From NCBI GenBank assembly GCA_040751775.1, contig JBFMGD010000007.1:24334-88333 (forward strand): DNA of 64,000 nucleotides, in the 5' to 3' direction. The notes below the pieces were generated by a model. That model was not told the DNA's origin, searched no databases, and saw only the letters and a program-made list of their open reading frames with translations. Shown here piece by piece: positions 17,015 to 25,328 of the stretch. Position numbers and translations under genes: made by a program. This DNA comes from JBFMGD01 sp040751775. GTDB lineage: Bacteria; Bacillota; Dethiobacteria; DTU022. The stretch's first letter is position 1; the number at the start of each line of letters is the position of its first letter.

Positions 17015-17045
17015 CAAAAACCGCGGTGCTGAACAGCCCCGCGGT
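17015..17045 (-). terminator. Terminator of the DUF3006/MBL pair
   Basis: ACCGCGG/CCGCGGT stem (17039-17045 with 17020-17026), followed on the minus strand by TTTTTG. Confidence 0.75.
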
Positions 17046-17071
17046 GAATATTTCTGCAACAGCTCTTCCTT

Positions 17072-17290
17072 CTAATCGGCCTGCTCTTGCAGTTTATGCA
17101 GCAGGCCTGTAATTTTCTCTCGTTGCCTCCCCGTCAACTGCCGGTCCACCCGGAAACTGAGCTCCAGGATGTCCCCTTCCACGGCCTCCGGAGGCAGCAG
17201 CTCTTGCGGAACGGGTACACTGATCCCGCTTTCGCCAAAAAGTAAGACCGCAACCGGCCCTTCAAAACGATCGATCACAACCCGCATCAT
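17072..17290 (-). CDS. DUF3006-domain small protein
   Basis: 72 residues. MRVVIDRFEGPVAVLLF and VPVPQELLPPEAVEGDILELSF are the DUF3006 core. It lies 15 bases after a ComEC-like metallo-beta-lactamase gene, the usual partner of DUF3006 in Firmicutes. There are two possible ATGs (17290, 17287); the second gives the family-typical MRVVIDRFEG. A terminator follows. Function unknown. Confidence 0.88.
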   Translation of the reverse strand: MMRVVIDRFEGPVAVLLFGESGISVPVPQELLPPEAVEGDILELSFRVDRQLTGRQREKITGLLHKLQEQAD

Positions 17291-17305
17291 TAATCGGCGT
17301 CTCCT

Positions 17306-18208
17306 TTACGGCCGCCCCGTGTGGACGGTATAGGTATTCCCATCCGTAATCATCATGACGGTGCCGTGCTCAAAAGTACTGTAGATCAGCGCACCGGTTT
17401 CGGCTAAATATTGCACTGTTTCCTGATGCGGCACCCCGTATTGATTGTCACCGTAGCAGATCACCGCCACGGCGGGCTTAACCGCGTCCAAAAACAGAGA
17501 ATCGCTGCTGGACCTGCTGCCATGATGCGCTACTTTTAAGACAGTGCTGCGGATGCGGCCTTCCCGCTCAAGTATGGCCCGTTCGGCGGCTTGCTCAACG
17601 TCGCCCGTCATCAGAAAACTGACCCGGCCGAAGGTGAGGCGAAGCACAACAGAGCAGTTGTTTAAGCCGTCATCCGGCTGCGGCGCAACGGGATGAAGCA
17701 GCGACAGCACGGCGCCGCCTCCCAGATCCCTGCTCAGGCCGGCCCGCGCCGTTGTGAAACGGATATTTTTTTCGTCAATCAACGCCAGGTATTTTTCAAA
17801 GGTCTGGGTGGTATGCGCGACTGCCGGGTCCATAACCTCGTCCACCGGCATCTTATCCAGGACCTCCAGCAGCCCCCCGATATGATCGTCGTGCGGGTGA
17901 GTGGAGACAACCAGGTCCAGCCGGTTCACACCGCATTGATGCAAATAACTCGCCAAATCGACCCCAGCGCCGCGCGGCCCCCCGTCAATGAGCACATTCT
18001 GCGCCGGGGCCTGTATCAGGATAGCGTCGCCCTGGCCCACATCAATGAAGTGCACAGCCAACTCACCGGCCGCGGGAGTAACAGCGCGGCCGGCCCACCA
18101 ATCACTCAAGCCTGTTTGGCCGGCAAACAGGGTCAGCATGGTCAGAATAACGAGCAGTAATAAAACGCCGGTAACCTTAACCGGCAACCGTCTTTTCCGA
18201 GAAGCCAC
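17306..18208 (-). CDS. Secreted/membrane-anchored ComEC-like metallo-beta-lactamase-fold hydrolase
   Basis: 300 residues, GTG start. A basic N-terminus and one membrane helix (about residues 11-30) anchor the catalytic domain outside. The fold motifs are HFIDVGQGDAILI, LIDGG, the metal site THPHDDHIGG (H104, H106, D108, H109), GDVE and KVAHHGS, as in the C-terminal domain of ComEC and ComE operon protein 3-like hydrolases. It probably hydrolyses phosphodiester bonds, possibly extracellular DNA; that is family inference. Translationally close to DUF3006. Confidence 0.88.
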   Translation of the reverse strand: MASRKRRLPVKVTGVLLLLVILTMLTLFAGQTGLSDWWAGRAVTPAAGELAVHFIDVGQGDAILIQAPAQNVLIDGGPRGAGVDLASYLHQCGVNRLDLVVSTHPHDDHIGGLLEVLDKMPVDEVMDPAVAHTTQTFEKYLALIDEKNIRFTTARAGLSRDLGGGAVLSLLHPVAPQPDDGLNNCSVVLRLTFGRVSFLMTGDVEQAAERAILEREGRIRSTVLKVAHHGSRSSSDSLFLDAVKPAVAVICYGDNQYGVPHQETVQYLAETGALIYSTFEHGTVMMITDGNTYTVHTGRP

Positions 18209-18395
18209 CGTCTTATCACAACCGTTTCCGCAGATCTACAATGATACCGCCCTGTTCGAGCGAAGTCTATGGGCTCTGTATAGTATATGTTCCAGTACCA
18301 GGACGTCTACATAAAACCACTATTCTACATATTCAATAATAGTCCCTTTTTTAGAGATTCTTTACGGTTTGCTACATTTTCCTTCCGGTACATAA

Positions 18396-18424
18396 AAAAT
18401 AAAGGCTATTTGAGCCTTTATTTT
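18396..18424 (-). terminator. Terminator after tRNA-Val
   Basis: 12-bp stem (18413-18424 with 18396-18407) immediately downstream of the CCA end, followed on the minus strand by a short T-rich stretch. Confidence 0.8.
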
Positions 18425-18427
18425 CTA

Positions 18428-18502
18428 TGGTGGGGACGAGAGGATTTGAACCTCCGACCTCTTGAATGTGAGTCAAGCGCTCTCCCCCTGAGCCACGTCC
18501 CC
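18428..18502 (-). tRNA. tRNA-Val (anticodon CAC)
   Basis: 75 bases with encoded CCA. Acceptor GGGGACG pairs with CGTCCCC; D-arm GCTCAGGGGGAGAGC; anticodon stem CTTGA/TCAAG with loop CTCACAT, anticodon CAC (reads GUG); T-arm with GGTTCAAATCC. A hairpin terminator follows directly. Confidence 0.95.
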
Positions 18503-18759
18503 GTATTGATTTGCTCTAATTAATATAAACAATTAGGCACCCGATGTCAACCCAACCGGAGGAGATGAAACCAACCGTTTATTATAACCGCTTTTATTCC
18601 AGTGGCCTGGGGATCCGAACAGAGCACCGCTCGATCAAAATTAAGCATACCCTAAGCGCCGCTGGAAATATACAAAACGCCAAGAAGGAAGGAACACTAA
18701 TATTACTGTTGAAATAGATGTCATGATCCTGTAACGCCGGTTTTTTAGGAGGAATTATT

Positions 18760-19608
18760 CTGATTATCAGCGCCAGCCGCCGGACGGATATACCGGCTTT
18801 TTACGCTCGCTGGTTCATGGAGCGAGTCAGGGACGGTTACTGTGAAACGGTAAACCCGTTTAACCCGCTGCAGCGCGGCAGGGTATCCCTCTTGCCGGAA
18901 GACGTTGCTGTGATCGTCTTCTGGAGTAAAGATCCCCGGCCGCTGCTGCCCTATCTTAAAGAGCTGGAGGCGGCAGGGTACCACTTCTGCTTTCAGTTCA
19001 CCTTAACCGGTTACGGGCCGCGGCTGGAGAAATACGGCCCTACACTGGAAACAGCGGTACGCACTTTCCAAAACATGGCGGAGCTGCTGGGACCGGACCG
19101 GATGGCGTGGCGTTACGATCCGATCCTCTTCAGCGATCACACAGGCTTATGCTACCATCAGGCACAATTTTCACGTTTGGCCGAACTGCTGCGCGGCTGC
19201 ACCGGCCGGGTTACGATCAGCTTTTTCGATGATTACCGCGGGGCGCTGGCCTCGCTGACGCGCGGCGGCATCCGGGCGCTGCCAAACCCGGCGGGGCAGG
19301 AACTGGCCGGTTTGGCAGAGCACCTGGCCTGCAGCGCCCGGAAAAACAACCTTGAAATCTACAGCTGTGCCGAGAAACCGAACCTTAAGCCATTCGGGAT
19401 TAACCCCGGGCGCTGTATTGACCCCGCTTGGCTGGGGAGATTGTTCAATATCAACCTCCCCGCGAGGAAGGATAAGGGACAGCGCCCCCTGTGCGGTTGT
19501 GCGCCCAGTAAAGATATCGGCAGGTACGGCACCTGTCGGCACGGCTGCCTCTACTGCTACGCCGGCAAATCAGCTTGGCGCCGTCTCACTCGATCAGCTC
19601 ACCGTTAG
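18760..19608 (+). CDS. DUF1848 protein (radical-SAM-like Cys cluster), non-canonical CTG start
   Basis: 282 residues when started at CTG 18760, seven bases after AGGAGG. This gives the family N-terminus IISASRRTDIPAFYARWF; the first ATG (18817) would remove it, and no ATG/GTG/TTG is available. The C-terminal cluster CGCAPSKDIGRYGTCRHGCLYCYA resembles the DUF1848 cysteine pattern (related to spore photoproduct lyase-like radical SAM enzymes). Reaction unknown. The last ~15 residues after CYA (KSAWRRLTRSAHR) are unlike the family and overlap a decayed minus-strand gene by 22 bases, so the tail may have been altered by a recombination. Confidence 0.82.
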   Translation: MIISASRRTDIPAFYARWFMERVRDGYCETVNPFNPLQRGRVSLLPEDVAVIVFWSKDPRPLLPYLKELEAAGYHFCFQFTLTGYGPRLEKYGPTLETAVRTFQNMAELLGPDRMAWRYDPILFSDHTGLCYHQAQFSRLAELLRGCTGRVTISFFDDYRGALASLTRGGIRALPNPAGQELAGLAEHLACSARKNNLEIYSCAEKPNLKPFGINPGRCIDPAWLGRLFNINLPARKDKGQRPLCGCAPSKDIGRYGTCRHGCLYCYAGKSAWRRLTRSAHR

Positions 19609-19945
19609 CAAACGTGCCGCTTAACACTGTGCCGCCGGCAAGCAAGAGAGTGCCGCATTTATCTTGATCGTTGAAAGTGAAGCAAAGAACACCGTCCCCG
19701 AAGGATAAAACGCGGTAGCCGCCCTCCCCATCTCTGGTTACAGCCGCTTTTTCACCGATCTAGGCATCAAAGTTTGCCGGCGCGCAGCTGAAACGGCCAT
19801 CCTTGACCGCTTCCATAACCGTACGGCCGCCGCCCATGTAGACACCGTTCCCAAACGTGAAGTAGTACTGCAGCGGCTGATAAGCCCGGGTTTCCGTTCG
19901 TACCGCTTCACCGGTTTCCGAAACAGAGCCGCACAATACAATAAA
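19586..19945 (-). pseudogene. Decayed unrecognised gene with an in-frame amber stop
   Basis: On the minus strand a continuous protein-like frame runs from about 19945 to a TGA at 19586-19588, interrupted once by TAG at 19760-19762. Upstream it reads YYFTFGNGVYMGGGRTVMEA, downstream YRVLSFGDGVLCFTFNDQ and ends FANGELIE. Codon use matches neighbours on both sides of the stop. One base change (CAG to TAG) would explain it. I do not recognise the family. No clear start codon with a ribosome site. Confidence 0.55.
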
Positions 19946-19974
19946 ATGAGGTTTTTATTCTTCCCGGGCGATAG

Positions 19975-20143
19975 TCAGCGAACCGTTTTCCCCAGCAACT
20001 TCCGCAGAAGCTTCTTTGCCTCGTTGGCGTTGCTGTACTCGAAAATCAACTTAATTTTTTCGCTGGCGGTTTTGATGTACATCTCATCCTTGTTCTGAAA
20101 GTTATTCTCATCATCATTAATGCCGCGCCTTTTGCGACATCAT
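19975..20143 (-). pseudogene. Small unrecognised ORF with a probable frameshift near its start
   Basis: An AGGAGTG site and ATGATG (20143/20140) open a frame that stops after a few codons (MSQKARH). One base over, the frame reads RGINDDENNFQNKDEMYIKT and continues to KKLLRKLLGKTVR before TGA at 19975-19977. Deleting one G near 20130 would join them into about 54 residues, charged and helical. Either an indel in the draft sequence or a decayed gene. Function unknown. The 65 bases to the ABC permease gene hold nothing obvious. Confidence 0.4.
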
Positions 20144-20210
20144 TTACACTCCTTCTCGTCGATTAGCGCAGAGCTGTGGTTACTCTCCTTGGCCGTTCAC
20201 CTCGATTCAA

Positions 20211-20891
20211 TTAGAATTCCTTGTTTATATAAATTCGTGCTGATATCAATATAGAAACAAACAGTATAACCAAAATCAGCAGTATAAATCCCGCTCTCAA
20301 CAGTGTCTCGGATTGGTTGGCAATGAAACCTTGCAGCTGTTTAACCGGGGCATATTCCCGGTTTTTATAGATAGCCTCCGCCAGTATATTGCCGCCGAAA
20401 AAGAATACAAAAAATAAAATGAAGTTGATCATTCTTGAATTGACATAGCCCCACTTAAAGAATACCGGCAGATAGACACTATTCATCAAGGTGACGGCAA
20501 AGAACGCCCCAATCATGCCCTCCCAACTGAGGGGATATACCTGTACCGGTAATTGCGCCAAATTGATCAACCCGGTGACGATCAGGTAATAGACAATGCC
20601 GATGATAAAAAACATATACACCGAGAGGTACCTGGCCGCGACTATCTCGATCCTGTTAACCGGCATACTGTTAAAAACAACATCCACCTTACTCTTGTCT
20701 GCATAAGCGCAGGCGTTTCCAATGAGCATATAGGTCACCGCAATCATGGCCGCGGTAAATATGGCCGTACCGGCCAAGAGGCCCGGGGTGGCGATATTTT
20801 GAAAGATTAGCAGCATCACGGCAATATAGATACCGCTCAGCAGGATGCTTTTCCTCATGACAAGCAGATCTTGCAAAACTATGCTAAACAT
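20211..20891 (-). CDS. ABC-2 type transporter permease (YtrA-operon type)
   Basis: 226 residues with six predicted membrane helices. The segment CAYADKSKVDVVFNSMPVNRIEIVAARYLSVY, linking helices 2 and 3, is typical of small ABC-2 permeases such as those in Bacillus ytr-like operons. It overlaps the ATPase gene by 8 bases and is the last gene of a GntR-ATPase-permease operon. Exported substrate is unknown; family members respond to cell-envelope-active compounds. Confidence 0.85.
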   Translation of the reverse strand: MFSIVLQDLLVMRKSILLSGIYIAVMLLIFQNIATPGLLAGTAIFTAAMIAVTYMLIGNACAYADKSKVDVVFNSMPVNRIEIVAARYLSVYMFFIIGIVYYLIVTGLINLAQLPVQVYPLSWEGMIGAFFAVTLMNSVYLPVFFKWGYVNSRMINFILFFVFFFGGNILAEAIYKNREYAPVKQLQGFIANQSETLLRAGFILLILVILFVSILISARIYINKEF

Positions 20892-21750
20892 TTTGCGGCC
20901 TCCTTGTGAAGTAGAGCATAATCTCTTCCAGGGAAGGTTTTTCTATAACAACGCTGTCCCTGAACAGTCGCTTCACCGCTTCCTTGTTCTTGATCAACCC
21001 TTCAAACCCGAACCTGTTTTCCCTCACCCCGACCAGGTGGTCCTTGAAATCAGTGTTAAGCAGTTCCCTGGCCCCTTTTACCAGGCCGAAATTATCAAGA
21101 ATATCGTCTTTGGCGGCTGTAAACTCAATCCTGCCGTTATTGATAAATGTTATATAATCGGCTGTTCTATCCAGGTCCGAAGTGATATGAGTTGAGAAAA
21201 AAACGCCCTTCTCCTCATCCTGCATGGTATCGGAGAGAATCTCCAGCAACTCGCTGCGGATAACCGGGTCCAGGCCGGAAGTCGGCTCATCCATGATCAG
21301 AAGTTCGGCATGGTGCGACAGGGCTATTGCCAGAGAAAATTTCATTTTCATGCCCTTGGATAGCTCTTTGATTTTCTTGCGCGCGGGCAGGGCGAAGTCA
21401 TGCAGGTATTTTTCGAAAGCACTGTCATCCCAGTTATCGTAAAAAGGCGTAATGATTCTTTTCATTTCGCTAATGGTAAGTTCTTCACAATAATAATTCT
21501 CATCGTAAACAAATCCGATCCTGTTCTTGATCTCTTTTTCATGCCTGATATGATCCAGCCCGAAAACCGAAATTGATCCGCTGTCTTTTTTTAATAAATT
21601 CATGATCATTTTAATAGTAGTACTTTTCCCCGAGCCGTTCGGACCGATAAAACCCATGATGTAGCCCCGTTCCAGGGAAAAACTTACATCTTCCAGGGTG
21701 AAATCTTTAAATACTTTTTTCAGGTTGCGCACTTCCAGGATGAGAGACAT
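20884..21750 (-). CDS. ABC transporter ATP-binding protein (YtrB-like)
   Basis: 288 residues. Walker A GPNGSGKST (about residues 36-44), signature LSKGMKMK in place of LSGGQ, Walker B LLIMDEPTSGLD and switch His in FFSTH are all present. The C-terminal ~70 residues form an extra domain ending IEKPSLEEIMLYFTRR, as in exporters paired with small ABC-2 permeases. It is 2 bases downstream of the GntR regulator and overlaps the permease gene. It would energise export of an unknown substrate. Confidence 0.92.
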   Translation of the reverse strand: MSLILEVRNLKKVFKDFTLEDVSFSLERGYIMGFIGPNGSGKSTTIKMIMNLLKKDSGSISVFGLDHIRHEKEIKNRIGFVYDENYYCEELTISEMKRIITPFYDNWDDSAFEKYLHDFALPARKKIKELSKGMKMKFSLAIALSHHAELLIMDEPTSGLDPVIRSELLEILSDTMQDEEKGVFFSTHITSDLDRTADYITFINNGRIEFTAAKDDILDNFGLVKGARELLNTDFKDHLVGVRENRFGFEGLIKNKEAVKRLFRDSVVIEKPSLEEIMLYFTRRPQNV

Positions 21751-21752
21751 GA

Positions 21753-22127
21753 TTAAACCTCCTCGTACAATATCTTCAGCATGCTGCGCATGTCATCATA
21801 GCCCAGTTCAATTGACTTGGCCGCATCAACAGCTTCGCTTAGTTTTTCTTCCACTATTTTTAAACGCATCTCCCGGAACAGTTCTTTATCCTGCGCCGCG
21901 ATAAAAGTTCCTTTCCCGGGAACCGTGACAATGTAACTCTCTCTTTCAAGCTCTTCGTAAGCCCTCTTGGTGGTAATTACGCTGATCTGCAACTCCCTGG
22001 CCAGCGTCCTGATGGAAGGCAACAGCTCACCTTCAGCGACATCGCCCCGTATAATCATGTTCTTAAACTGTTTTACTATTTGCCTGTAAATCGGGTCATC
22101 GGAAGTATTGGCAATAATTATATCCAC
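21753..22127 (-). CDS. GntR-family repressor, YtrA subfamily
   Basis: 124 residues, GTG start after GAGGTG. N-terminal winged helix: DPIYRQIVKQFKNMIIRGDV, LPSIRTLARELQISVITTKRAYEELE, YIVTVPGKGTFIA. The C-terminal region is only about 50 helical residues, as in the YtrA subfamily with its short dimerisation helices. It heads the operon with the ABC genes and probably represses it through the palindrome at 22160-22180. Confidence 0.92.
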   Translation of the reverse strand: MDIIIANTSDDPIYRQIVKQFKNMIIRGDVAEGELLPSIRTLARELQISVITTKRAYEELERESYIVTVPGKGTFIAAQDKELFREMRLKIVEEKLSEAVDAAKSIELGYDDMRSMLKILYEEV

Positions 22128-22159
22128 ATAAACACCTCAACTTCTCCTGATAATAATAT

Positions 22160-22199
22160 TGTGCATATACATTATGCACACTATAGACACTTTTGTCAA
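22160..22199 (-). promoter_or_regulatory. Promoter and operator of the GntR-ABC operon
   Basis: Minus strand: -35 TTGACA (22194-22199), 17-bp spacer, -10 CATAAT (22171-22176). The inverted repeat TGTGCAT-N7-ATGCACA (22160-22180) covers the -10 box, the expected place for YtrA-type repressor binding. Confidence 0.82.
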
Positions 22200-22504
22200 C
22201 ACTGTATTCAGCGATAAATTCAACCTGTTTTAATCATAGACTATGAAGCGTTGACCGTCGATTACCGAATCCACTACTTCGTTACCCCGATCGGGAAGCA
22301 GGCATGCATATACATCACATTTTCCTTACTTTGACACTTCATTCCTTAAGAACCCTGATCATTGCCGGCCTGAGGTTATAGGCAATCCTGATAACCCGGC
22401 CGGGCTTTATTACTAATCGATATTTCAAGTCAAAAATTTTTTTATATATAATCACGGTATATAATCACACAAAATACTCTAAAACTTAACCGAGGAGGGC
22501 ATGT
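22200..22504. other. Divergent upstream region with a leader hairpin before yedE
   Basis: No gene seen. An imperfect GC-rich hairpin (about 22363-22405; GGTTAT paired with ATAACC, flanked by GCCGGC/GGCCGGGC) followed by TTTATT lies about 100 bases before yedE; it could be an attenuator or an upstream terminator. TTTGACAC at about 22330 could be a -35 element. No known riboswitch class recognised. Confidence 0.4.
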
Positions 22505-23590
22505 ATGCGAGACAAACTATGGATTGTAGTGGCAGGAGCCGTGGTCGGGTTGTTGGCCGTAGTGCTGGTGGCTAACGGTAACCCCGCCAACATGGGTTTT
22601 TGTATCGCCTGTTTTGTGCGGGATATCGCCGGCGGGCTAGGGCTGCACCGGGCCGGAGTGGTGCAGTATTTACGGCCGGAAATAATGGGACTGGTCCTGG
22701 GCGCCTTCGTGGTATCCCTGATTACCGGGGATTTTAAAGCCACCGCCGGATCCAGCCCGGTGCTGCGCTTCATCCTGGGGATGCTGATGATGTCCGGGGC
22801 CCTGATTTTCCTGGGATGCCCGTTGCGTATGCTCCTACGGCTGGCCGGGGGTGACTGGAACGCCCTGGCGGCTCTGCCCGGCTATGTGCTGGGAGTTTGG
22901 GCAGGCACCCTGTTTTTAAAGAAAGGATTCACCCTGGGGCGGAGCCAGGCCCAACCGGCTCTGAATGGTTACGCCGCTCCATTTCTGGCCCTGTTCCTGC
23001 TGGCATTATTGGTCACCGTCCCCGCTTTCATTTTCTTCAGCGCCGAGGGCCCCGGTTCAATGTACGCTCCCCTGATCGTCGCTCTGGGGGCCGGCCTGCT
23101 GGTAGGCATCTTGGCCCAGCGGACCCGCCTCTGCACTATGGGTGCTATTCGGGACTTGATCTTGTTTAAAGACTACCACCTTTTCCTCGGATTTGCCGCT
23201 ATTTTCGTGGTAGCCCTGATCGGAAATCTAATTACCGGGATGTTCAACCCTGGCTTTGCAGGAATGCCGGTAGCCCACACCGACGGCCTGTGGAACTTTC
23301 TCGGGATGACCGTGGTCGGCCTGGCTGCTGTCCTGGCGGGCGGGTGCCCGCTGCGCCAGTTGATCTTAAGCGGTGAAGGCCAGGGCGACGCTCTGCTGAC
23401 TGTCTTTGGGATGATCGCCGGGGCCGCTTTCATGCATAATTTCGGCCTGGCCGCCAGCCCTGCCGGTGTCGCTCCCACCGGCCAGTGGACTACTGTGATC
23501 GCCCTGGCCCTGCTGATAATCATCGGCACCGGTGTGATCACTGCCCGGAAAACAAAGCCTTCCCAACCGGGTGCCGGCCTCCAGGCCTGA
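22505..23590 (+). CDS. yedE: YedE-family putative selenium transporter
   Basis: 361 residues, about nine to ten membrane helices. It has the two repeated YeeE/YedE-type halves with conserved Cys motifs: GCPLRMLLRLAGGDW, TRLCTMGAIRD and GGCPLRQLILSGEG. YedE in selenium users is co-encoded with yedF and sel genes and is proposed to bring selenium species into the cell; the transported form is not known. The ATG at 22505 follows GAGGAGGGC. Downstream come the yedF-like gene (94 bases) and a selA remnant, a classic selenium neighbourhood. Confidence 0.92.
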   Translation: MRDKLWIVVAGAVVGLLAVVLVANGNPANMGFCIACFVRDIAGGLGLHRAGVVQYLRPEIMGLVLGAFVVSLITGDFKATAGSSPVLRFILGMLMMSGALIFLGCPLRMLLRLAGGDWNALAALPGYVLGVWAGTLFLKKGFTLGRSQAQPALNGYAAPFLALFLLALLVTVPAFIFFSAEGPGSMYAPLIVALGAGLLVGILAQRTRLCTMGAIRDLILFKDYHLFLGFAAIFVVALIGNLITGMFNPGFAGMPVAHTDGLWNFLGMTVVGLAAVLAGGCPLRQLILSGEGQGDALLTVFGMIAGAAFMHNFGLAASPAGVAPTGQWTTVIALALLIIIGTGVITARKTKPSQPGAGLQA

Positions 23591-23684
23591 CCGGTTGCGT
23601 AAAAAAGGCGTCAGACACCGGTCTTCACCGGTTGACTATTGCCGTTGATCGGCTAAAATAATACAGAACAAGGAGGCCTTTCAT

Positions 23685-23903
23685 TTGTCTCGCGTAGTGG
23701 ATTGCAGGGGGCTCGCCTGCCCCGAACCGGTCTTGTTGGCCCGGCAGGCTTTGCAGGAGGCGGGCGGCGGCAGCGTTATGGTCCTGGTCAGCAGCAGCGT
23801 GGCCCGGGACAACGTCACCCGCGCCGCCAGGCAGATGGGTTGGACATCCGCCGTGGAAGAAGACGGGGTAGGATTTCGGCTGAAATTGGAGAGAATTAAC
23901 TGA
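23685..23903 (+). CDS. TusA/SirA/YedF-like sulfur (selenium) carrier
   Basis: 72 residues, TTG start after AAGGAGGCC. VVDCRGLACPEPVLLARQAL is the TusA-fold signature with the CPxP motif whose Cys carries persulfide or selenide. It matches the N-terminal half of YedF; the second YedF domain is absent. Placement just after yedE suggests delivery of selenium for selenophosphate or Sec synthesis. Persulfide transfer for thiolation remains possible. Confidence 0.9.
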   Translation: MSRVVDCRGLACPEPVLLARQALQEAGGGSVMVLVSSSVARDNVTRAARQMGWTSAVEEDGVGFRLKLERIN

Positions 23904-24064
23904 AGATCGCCATATCACGCCGGGCTGGGGCCTCAGCATCGAGATCTCAGCCCCTTTTCAAATGATAAGGAGCAGCCATGGCCGTTTATGATTAACTCAC
24001 CTTTCCGATTACCTACTTTTTGCATAAGGATATAGATATATCCTTGATGGATTTTCAGAAGTAG

Positions 24065-24373
24065 ATACGTGAACTTCCCGCGGTGGACCGCCTGTTGCGG
24101 GAGCCGCCCCTGCAGGAGTTGCTGAGTACGGTGCCGCGGCGGGTGATCCTGGCGGCGTCTCAGGAAACAGTTGACCGCTACCGCCGTACCATCCAGCAGG
24201 CCACCGCTCAGGGCCGCCAGCCTAAGAAAATAGACTTATCTCCGGAAACCTTGGCCCGGGAAGCGGCGCTGTCAGCCCAAAGGCGGTTCAGCCCCAGCTT
24301 GCGCCCGGTGATTAACGCCACCGGGATCTTCTTGCATACCAACCTGGGGCGGGTGCCCCTGGCTGCGGCGTGA
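24065..24373 (+). pseudogene. selA: Truncated selA (selenocysteine synthase), 5' third only
   Basis: The frame reads RELPAVDRLLREPPLQELL at the N-terminus and ends RPVINATGIFLHTNLGRVPLAAA before a TGA. That is the SelA N-terminal domain up to the TGxxLHTNLGR motif, about 100 of roughly 460 residues; the PLP-lysine region is missing. The N-terminus also lacks a proper start: a TAG precedes the frame at 24062, and the only GTG (24083) is inside the conserved region. Right after the break begins the 3' end of an unrelated minus-strand gene. A complete selA should exist elsewhere if the selenoprotein is made. Confidence 0.85.
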
Positions 24374-24386
24374 TGTCCAACAATTA

Positions 24387-24938
24387 TCATGGCTTTACGT
24401 ATGTAGACAGTTTGCTTACGAAATAGGAGAGGTATGTGGCGAAGAAGAGATGGGCGATATAAAAGGCCAGAACGGATAGCGGTTCTCCCCGAACATACTG
24501 GCCGACCTCCATCACTCTCATCACAAACCCCCCGGCCAACAACCACAATCCGCTAATAACAATAATAGCCTTTACCCAAAGGTTGTTCCAGCCTGTTTTC
24601 TCCAGTATGATCAAGTAGATAAAAGCGTAAGTTCCCCCGACCACAAGGCTCCAAGTAAAGCCCATGATTTTATGCAGCAGCGTGTAGTTGTCGATGGTTA
24701 AAAAAAACTCAACAGATAACTGAGGCATATTTATGGTTTGACCGCTTATAAACAAGTTTATCAGGTAAAGAGTCAGGTTGGCCAGTATAGCTGCCGCTGT
24801 TCCGGAGATAGCTGCTTTAAGCAACAGATCTTCCTTATACAAATGACTGCACCGCCTTATTCCGATTCCCTTTAGTATCTGTATTTGCGGATATATGTAT
24901 GAGTTTAGTTTAAAGAGCCTTGTATCCCAATTAGCCAT
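24387..24938 (-). CDS. Unrecognised membrane protein with four helices
   Basis: 183 residues. Four hydrophobic segments are clear: AAILANLTLYLINLFIS, HKIMGFTWSLVVGGTYAFIYLIIL, WVKAIIVISGLWLLAGGFVM and VLAFYIAHLFFATYLSYFV. I do not recognise a named family. Base composition is more AT-rich than neighbours, and the gene abuts a truncated selA, so it may have arrived by recombination. Its ATG at 24938 lacks a strong ribosome site. Confidence 0.6.
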   Translation of the reverse strand: MANWDTRLFKLNSYIYPQIQILKGIGIRRCSHLYKEDLLLKAAISGTAAAILANLTLYLINLFISGQTINMPQLSVEFFLTIDNYTLLHKIMGFTWSLVVGGTYAFIYLIILEKTGWNNLWVKAIIVISGLWLLAGGFVMRVMEVGQYVRGEPLSVLAFYIAHLFFATYLSYFVSKLSTYVKP

Positions 24939-25193
24939 GAGCCGATAGCGTCGGAAGAGAGTCCGGTTCGTCTCTTCGTCGAATGGTTAGCGGACCGGCT
25001 GTATAAGGGGGGATAACCGTCGCCCGGCCCTACTTAAACGAGAAAGGCCTAACTCTACTAGAAAGTAAGAGTTTAATAGTGGTATGTTGGGTAGCTCTTT
25101 CCGGAGTACATCGCTGAATATATCGTGGTATTTATGGCGATTTTTTTCTGTTAAGGCAGGACTTTTTCTGATCATGCAGAACTATGTAGTATG
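24939..25193. other. Gene-poor region upstream of the FmdE operon
   Basis: No convincing gene. A short plus-strand stretch near 24945-25014 reads SPVRLFVEWLADRLYKGG and could be the 3' remnant of a regulator, but it is too short to assign. A 62-codon minus-strand frame has no support. Confidence 0.4.
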
Positions 25194-25266
25194 GTAACAC
25201 AAAAAGCTATATGGGTAGCACTTTTTTTGGGTCAATTAGTAACACGAATTATTAAATTAGTAGCAC
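25194..25266 (+). promoter_or_regulatory. Four direct GTARCAC repeats upstream of the FmdE gene
   Basis: GTAACAC (25194), GTAGCAC (25215), GTAACAC (25239) and GTAGCAC (25260) alternate in direct orientation, spaced 21, 24 and 21 bases, roughly two helical turns. They sit 63-135 bases before the FmdE start. Likely a cooperative binding array for a regulator of the FmdE/ABC operon; the protein is unknown. Confidence 0.6.
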
Positions 25267-25328
25267 AATTAATCTGTGCGTCAAACTGTTGCCTGGTTAA
25301 TCTTTCAACTTTCAAGGAGTGAAACAAC

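Noticed and set aside
19760..19762. Pyrrolysine reading of the amber codon
   Set aside because: No Pyl-using family recognised and no pyl genes in view; simple decay or error is more likely.
24987..25175. 62-codon minus-strand ORF
   Set aside because: No ribosome site, odd composition, no family match.
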